Shown here piece after piece: positions 58,741-64,000 of a DNA stretch of 64,000 bases. Source of the DNA: Clavaria fumosa (Eukaryota > Basidiomycota > Agaricomycetes > Agaricales > Clavariaceae); the NCBI GenBank assembly GCA_951802425.1, contig OX637799.1, forward strand, positions 1-64,000, written 5' to 3'. Position 1 is the stretch's first letter. Every line of letters begins with the position of its first letter. Made by a program: the position numbers and the translations under genes. A model generated the notes under the pieces. It searched no databases. It saw only the letters and a program-made list of their open reading frames with translations, and was not told the origin of the DNA.

Positions 58741-60030
58741 GAGATGGAGGAGGGCTTGAATGGATGCTAGATGGAATGGAAGAAGAAGGCCCTTAGTTGG
58801 TAGTAGAGACAGGAAGGCATAACAATGTCATCCATGTGGACAAGAAATACTCATGAAATGTGGAAACAAAATTCCCAGTCTCTGTGCTTGCTTGTCCCCA
58901 CTCATCTCAGACCTCCATTGTCTACAGGCAGCAAGTCACTCTACCCCTCAATGTAAGTACCTGTCTATCATGTTCACCTTGCTTGTACTGCACTAGTAAT
59001 CATGCTTGTGCCATCCATGTCACTCTCACTACTTCCATCATCCACCCCACTTGCCTCACTTGCACTGCCTACCCTGCTCAACCCACTTGTGACATCCACC
59101 CTGTCCATCCCACTTGCACTGCTGACTGCTAACCATGATTGCCCCACTCACCTGCTCACCCTGCTTGCCTTGCCTATCTGACTCAATCCAATTGCACAGC
59201 CTGCCCCACTGACCTGCTTGCCCTGCTTCTACTGCTTTGTTGACTGACAATATGTGGATGCCATTGACTGACTATTTGCACATATCATTGGTCAATTATA
59301 TGCATATATTGTCCATGATATAAGCATATTGCCAGTCAATGATATATTCATATCATTGGTCAACAATATGGGCATGTTGTTGATTGAGGGTTGAGTTTCC
59401 TTGATCAATTATATGAACAAACCAAAATATGCACAAACAGCTAACTGACAATATCCCAGCAAATTGAACAGGGCCTGAACAGCCAGTAGCTCTGTGACAT
59501 CAATGCACAGCAAGAAACAGGTACCTGTTTGCTCACCTTCCATCCTGTTCTCCAGCTCTTTATGTACCCATGAATTTGTGCCTGCAAAGATCTCATGGGA
59601 TTAGTGAATGCAACAGTGCACACTTACTGAGTAGAGAAGAGACAGAACTATACAAGCAGGACATCAAAGACTACAGGATGAGCGAAGGAGAGGTGCACAC
59701 ACTGCTTGTCAACAATGCAGATCTGTCTGCCAGGCATGCATGCACCTGAGCCATGCAGGGCCTATGCCAATGACAATGTGTGCATCAAGATTGCCAAGTC
59801 ACAAGCAGCAAACCAAGAGACCAGCACATTGTCCCAACCCAACTCATTCTTCACCTGCCATTGTCAAAACTCCTGGACCCACAAACACTTTCCATGGTCC
59901 TCTGCACACTGACGACACTTGCTGGCAGGTCTGTGCTCACACTGCCAGCCCTTTGCAATGCAATTGTCACAATCCTGTGACTCAACAATTAGAAAAAATG
60001 ATTGGAATAAGAAATACCATTATGCACCTC
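58741..60030. other. CpG-depleted non-coding relics
   Basis: The stretch is rich in CCACC/TGCTTG words and free of convincing genes. At about 59265-59400 it contains decayed words of the minisatellite at 62880-63470 (CATTGGTCAA, CAATATG, CATATCATTG), which suggests common origin. Nothing else is recognised. Confidence 0.45.
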
Positions 60031-60400
60031 TCACTCCATCCCATTCCACTCCTTATTTTCTTTCACTGATCCAATTTTTTTCCATGCCTTCAAGAACTCT
60101 GTAGACAATGGATCTACTACACCTGTGATGTTGTCCCTTGCCTTGCTAGGGCTTGCAACATTACCTGCTGCCTTGCTGTAGCCTGCAACATTGGCAACTG
60201 ACTTGCTAGGGCCCACGACCTGGCCTCGAAGGCGTGCGCATCACACTTGTTCCACCCTTTGACAAGCTAGGGAGTCTTCCAGGATCCTCTGGTCAAGGCC
60301 AGCTTATTTTTCTTCAAAAATGCGCATTTCGTGCTCAAGCTCGGTTTCTTGGTATTTGAGGATGTTGGATGCAACCATGGTGGTGTGACTTAGAGAAAAA
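60031..60400 (-). pseudogene. Unidentified coding relic with retained CpG
   Basis: A minus frame reads through about 120 codons with two stops. It has a charged, helix-prone first half (KYQETELEHEMRIFEEK, then QRILEDS) and a second half with short repeats (GPSKSVANVAG, then YSKAAGNVAS, then PSKARDNITG). Bases 60205-60420 keep several CG dinucleotides, unlike the flanks. It lies just upstream of the A2 pol end, so it may be part of an A-family element, but no family is recognised. Confidence 0.4.
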
Positions 60401-60407
60401 TTACAGG

Positions 60408-62224
60408 TGTCGTGACCTGATCAACAAACAACACACTGACTAATTTGTCACATGATCTCCACTCTTGCAGGGCTTGAGGCTTAAAGGGGGGGTAATGTTG
60501 AGACCAACCCCATTTTTCCCTACCCAATTTGACCCTATCAGCACCTAACAGCCTCCCAACACCCTTCCATAACCTTGTGGACCATCCCACATGCCTCTGA
60601 CACTTGCTGTCACCTCCCAGAACATTCCCTGACTGCCCATGGAATCCCACAATACTCACAACCACAACACCATGCTTGTGTAGCCTCCCTCCATCTCACC
60701 CTACACAGATCGACCACCTCAACCCCATATCAACACACAACATGCAGTTGCACAATCTCTTCATCTGGCATGTGACTTGCTGTGTGGCACCACCAGCACT
60801 ACTGCTACCACCAGTGCTACCAGCATTACCCATGTTACCAGCATTACTCATGTGACCTCCCACCCAAGGTCACCTACATCACTAGCATCACCCACATGAC
60901 CAACCCCATGATGCCATGACCTTAACACCCAAATGTGCCACCAATGGTCAGCTGCATACATACTTCAAATATGTTCCCCTCTTTGCCTACAGTAGTCTAT
61001 AACTACAATATCTATGATCTGAGGATCCCCCCATAGTTATGGTTACATATATGATTATTTAACTAGGTTGTGACCCATGACCAGCCATGCTTGCAACCTT
61101 ACCTATGCTTCCCTAACCCCTCACAACCTTAGTAGTGCACACACATGATGCTGGTGATGCAGGTGATGCAGGTGGTGCTAGTTGGCAAGTCACATGCATC
61201 AGAAGTATGAGTGTGCCAAGTGTAACTAGAGGAGTGTGGAGGTCTGGTGCATTGGTAGGGCATGTGGTGAGGGGATGTGTGAGGCATGATAGGGTCTGAT
61301 AATGTATAAATGGTGACAGAAGGTCATGAGGGTTTGTAGACAGCTTGGGAAGGTTTAGAAGGTTTGAGGGTGGATGCATACGGTCATGGGAGGATGTCAG
61401 AAGGCTCATGGATGGTGCTAGACATGGTAGGTTTGGGAAAAATGAGAGGGTCATGACAGTAATATCTCTGAGACTGTTTTTGTAGTTACTAACTATTATG
61501 GCCCAGACTTGTAGTATATAACCTATGTACTTTCTGTAGAGTACTTGGCAGTCTGGATACTTCATACCCATACCCCTCCATACTCTGTAAATCCCACTCC
61601 CCCTTAGTGAATGGCATGGGTTACCCATGGGTAAATTTGACTGTACCCATACCCACACCTGACAGTACCCTTACCCATGGGTATGGGTCCACTAAACTGC
61701 CAGGTACAGGCATGGGTTTGTACCTCTTGTACCCACTCTCTCACCAAGGGACTCTAAGTCCAACCCAACTGTCATGACCCTCTCATTTTCCCCAAATCTA
61801 CCATGTCTAGCACCATCCATGAGCCTTCTGACATCCTCCCATGACCATATGCATCCACCCTCAAACCTTCTAAACCTTCCCAAGCTGTCTACAAACCCTC
61901 CTGACCTTCTTTCACCATTTATACATTATCAGACCCTATCATGCCTCACACATCCCCTCACTACATGCCCTACCAATGCACCAGACCTCCACACTCCTCT
62001 AGTTACACTTGGCACACTCATACTTCTGATGCATGTGACTTGCCAACTAGCACCACCCACACCACCTCTCTTCTCTTCTATACTTTGTCTTATGTCTTTG
62101 TGACCTTCTGGGACTAAATATTATTGATTATACTCAACAGTTGATTGACCTTAGTGAGTTCAAATGAGCAGTCACCAACAAATTGACTATCAATGATATT
62201 TATGAGACAGGATGAGCCCTAACA
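60408..62224 (+). mobile_element. A2: decayed 3' end and LTR of an A-family element, interrupted
   Basis: The segment 60430-60495 matches the pol end and polypurine tract of element A (CTTGCAGGGCTTGAGGC). The LTR begins at 60496 (TGTTGAGACC) and follows LTR A to about 61140. It resumes near 62069 and ends CCCTAACA at 62224. A central 0.65 kb of the LTR is replaced by 61143-62068. CpG has been converted to TG/CA throughout. Confidence 0.8.
61143..62068. repeat. Inverted pair of LTR-like fragments inside LTR A2
   Basis: The arm 61143-61458 (minus) and the arm 61770-62060 (plus) both begin TGTCATGACCCTCTCATTTT and are close inverted copies. They are separated by about 311 bp that includes repeated TACCCATGGGTA words. 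The sequence is the start (U3) of an LTR related to, but distinct from, LTR A. The two arms can fold into a hairpin of about 300 bp. Confidence 0.8.
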
Positions 62225-62399
62225 CCAACCCTCCATCCAGACTTTATGCTGCCCAACCACCCAACACAACACTTAACATCCACCATTTGCCTAACCATGA
62301 CACTTGTCTGGTGAGTCCAAAATACTCTGCTTTCCTTTTAAATTGTCCTCTGTACTTGCATATCATGCAGATACAGTAATAAGTGCTCAACTAGGAAAT
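62225..62399. other. Unassigned AT-rich spacer
   Basis: No coding frame, LTR end or repeat is recognised between LTR A2 and the divergent SatB monomer. Confidence 0.4.
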
Positions 62400-62860
62400 G
62401 CAGTGGGATTGTATGATTCAATAATTAAAATGACATGAGCCCAATACAAAAGTTGCTTAGATATGGTTGAAGGTTGTCATTAAATATTTTTCAAAATTCT
62501 GGGAATATTTTTAAATGACCCACCAAGGCAGCATTGGTAGGAATATTGTACCTTAAGGATCTTGGTAAAGTGGCCTATTGGCCAGAATCTAAAAGCAGTC
62601 TAAAAACCCTTTAAATATTTTTAGGGTTAGGGCACCTATTTCACATGGAGTTCTAGCTGTTTTGAGTGTGATATACCTAAAGCCTCTCAAGATCCTGGGT
62701 GCCTAAAATACAGTGGCAAGATGTTGAAGAAGGGTCAGAGGAAAGTGGAGCATTGGATACCTGGCAGTAGATGGTCCATAGGGGGTGTTGGGAAAGGGTG
62801 TGGGTGCTTTACATGATTGATTTGGTGACCAGGTCCAAAGGTCCCAGGACAATGGTGTTT
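62400..62860. repeat. Divergent SatB monomer
   Basis: It follows SatB in order: a CATGA...CCAATACAAAAGTTG part, CTTGGTAAAGTGGCCTATTG, GGGTTAGGGCACCTATTT, then the AAGGGTCAG...AAAGTGGAGCATTGG block and GGTCCAAAGGTCCC. It has many substitutions and gaps. It shows that SatB sequence once extended, or was also inserted, beyond the palindrome. Confidence 0.85.
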
Positions 62861-63480
62861 TTTACTGACAATGTGCACATGTCATTGATCAATGAACACA
62901 GAATGTGCATAGATGATACCCATATTATTGTTCAATGACATGTGCACATCATCAATGATTGGTCAATTGTATGGGAATGTATACCATTGGTCAATGCCTA
63001 GGTCATTTACCCACATTGAGTGCATATCATTGATCAGCGATATGTGCACATTGTGTGTAAATGATATGCCCAGATCAGCTATGCATGTTGTGTGCACATT
63101 GTGTGTAAATGATATGCCCAGATCAGCTATGCATGTTGTGTGCACATTGTGTGTAAATGATATGCCCAGATCAGCTATGCATGTTGTGTGCATATTGTTG
63201 ATCAACGATATGCACACATGGTGTGTAAATGATATGACCATGCAATTGACATATGGGAATATCATGTATTCACAATGTGCGCATATCGTTGATCAACAAT
63301 ATGCGCACAATGTGGGTAAGTGATGTGCCCAGGTCAGCTATGCACATTGTGTGCATTTCGTTGATCAATGATATGTGCAAATTGTGTGTTAATGATATGC
63401 CCGGTCATTTACTGACAATGTGCGCATATTGTTGATCAACGATATGCGCACATGGTGTGTAAATGATATGGGCAAATGAT
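62861..63480. repeat. Minisatellite region with palindromic units
   Basis: Imperfect repeats of CATATCATTGATCAATGATATGTGCACA-like words fill this stretch. It contains three exact 48-bp tandem units at 63043-63186 and two 34-bp near-perfect palindromes (63276-63309 and 63419-63452) centred on GTTGATCAAC and flanked by TGTGCGCATAT. CpG is kept in the palindromes but lost in most other units. Confidence 0.88.
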
Positions 63481-63604
63481 ATTTGAATATATACGCAGAA
63501 AGAGACTGAGGTACAGATTTATATAAGCACACATCTGATATTAAATGGTCAAGCTTTGCATAAGCCTAAGCCTGACCTATTAAGCTAACACCTACTACAA
63601 TGGG

Positions 63605-64000
63605 TCCAGATACACCCCACACCAGTATTACCCCCACTGTCCCCACTCATGACTAATTACTCTGGAGTGCTTCCAGTGCTCCCATTTCCAATACCCAGTG
63701 TTAACCCACCACCTTTGTCATATGGGTCACAACATCCACTGCTGCCAACCCCAAATTTTCTGCTGCAGTGGCTGCCATGACCCTTTGAGATGCCAGGGAT
63801 TCCACAAGGAATTTCCACTGGCAGCACCCCATGGTGCCCATCAGGAATCCACCTGCTGGTCTGCCACACTACATCTACTACCCAAAGTCCAGTGATGACA
63901 GCCCCAAACCAATGTCTTCACAGGTAAGGACCCCACATGCTAACAATGTTCATCTTGCACAGTGTTACATGGTTTCTGGGGAAGCCACAGAAATTCACTA
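63605..64000 (+). pseudogene. gag: C2: decayed start of an element C gag
   Basis: It matches the minus strand of element C from about 42880 to 42480, including the region around the capsid start (GLPYYIYYPAPGDD in C). CG has been replaced by TG or CA (GCCACGACC in C becomes GCCATGACC here). It runs off the right edge. Small indels disrupt the frame. Confidence 0.85.

Noticed and set aside
63043..63186. CRISPR-like array in the 48-bp repeats
   Set aside because: Exact tandem units without spacers; a minisatellite.
1..64000. Host genes, tRNA, rRNA or telomere repeats
   Set aside because: I looked for them and found none I can support; the coding similarity is all to retrotransposons.

Overview
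The window looks like a transposon- and satellite-dense, probably heterochromatic stretch of a filamentous fungal genome, most likely a basidiomycete. I infer this from chromodomain-bearing Ty3/gypsy elements with fungal-type polyproteins, from CpG-specific mutational decay of older copies, and from the absence of any recognisable host gene, tRNA or rRNA. The species cannot be told from this sequence.

Layout. 1-20746 is a tandem array of about 32 nearly identical 650-bp monomers (SatA) that begins before the window. A diverged partial monomer follows (20747-21183). Element A (21184-25733, +) is a Ty3/gypsy element lacking its 5' LTR and most of pol but keeping a 1.47-kb 3' LTR. It abuts B2 (25734-29955, +), a CpG-depleted, deleted copy of element B. 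Next come a decayed Ty1/copia gag-protease relic (30287-31546), an LTR-like segment and a SatA fragment (31982-32275). Element C (minus, 44001 to 32276) is a gypsy element with LTR, gag and protease. Element B, a complete 9.1-kb chromovirus (minus, 32587-41691, 227-bp LTRs, duplicated target TTGTC), is nested inside C. After C come LTR fragments, a SatB-like segment (X1) and one full-length solitary SatA unit (45524-46174). Element D (46175-52559, +) is a 6.4-kb chromovirus with 541-bp LTRs and duplicated target ATTAG; its insertion separated that SatA unit from X2. X2 leads into SatB, a 655-bp tandem array (53000-56746). Then come a nearly perfect 2-kb palindrome (56745-58740), CpG-poor relics, a decayed LTR of the A family (A2) interrupted by an inverted LTR pair, a divergent SatB monomer, a minisatellite with 34-bp palindromes and, at the right edge, a decayed copy of the C gag (C2).

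How the parts relate. The genes are retrotransposon gag (capsid, nucleocapsid) and pol (protease, reverse transcriptase, RNase H, integrase, chromodomain). None is intact. Nearly all in-frame stops are TGA where CGA (Arg) is expected, as CpG deamination would produce. Elements C and D each carry, directly after the 5' LTR, a 12-15-nt segment complementary to the predicted RNA 5' end about 30 nt after the TATA box, which suggests Tf1-like self-priming. Element B carries a roughly 2.2-kb additional coding region (ORF-X) between the chromodomain and the 3' LTR, also recognisable in B2. SatA copies at three dispersed sites end at the same base, 19 nt after a small hairpin, which suggests that the satellite unit is a discrete replicating or inserting unit. 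All order-of-event statements are inference from nesting and target duplications.
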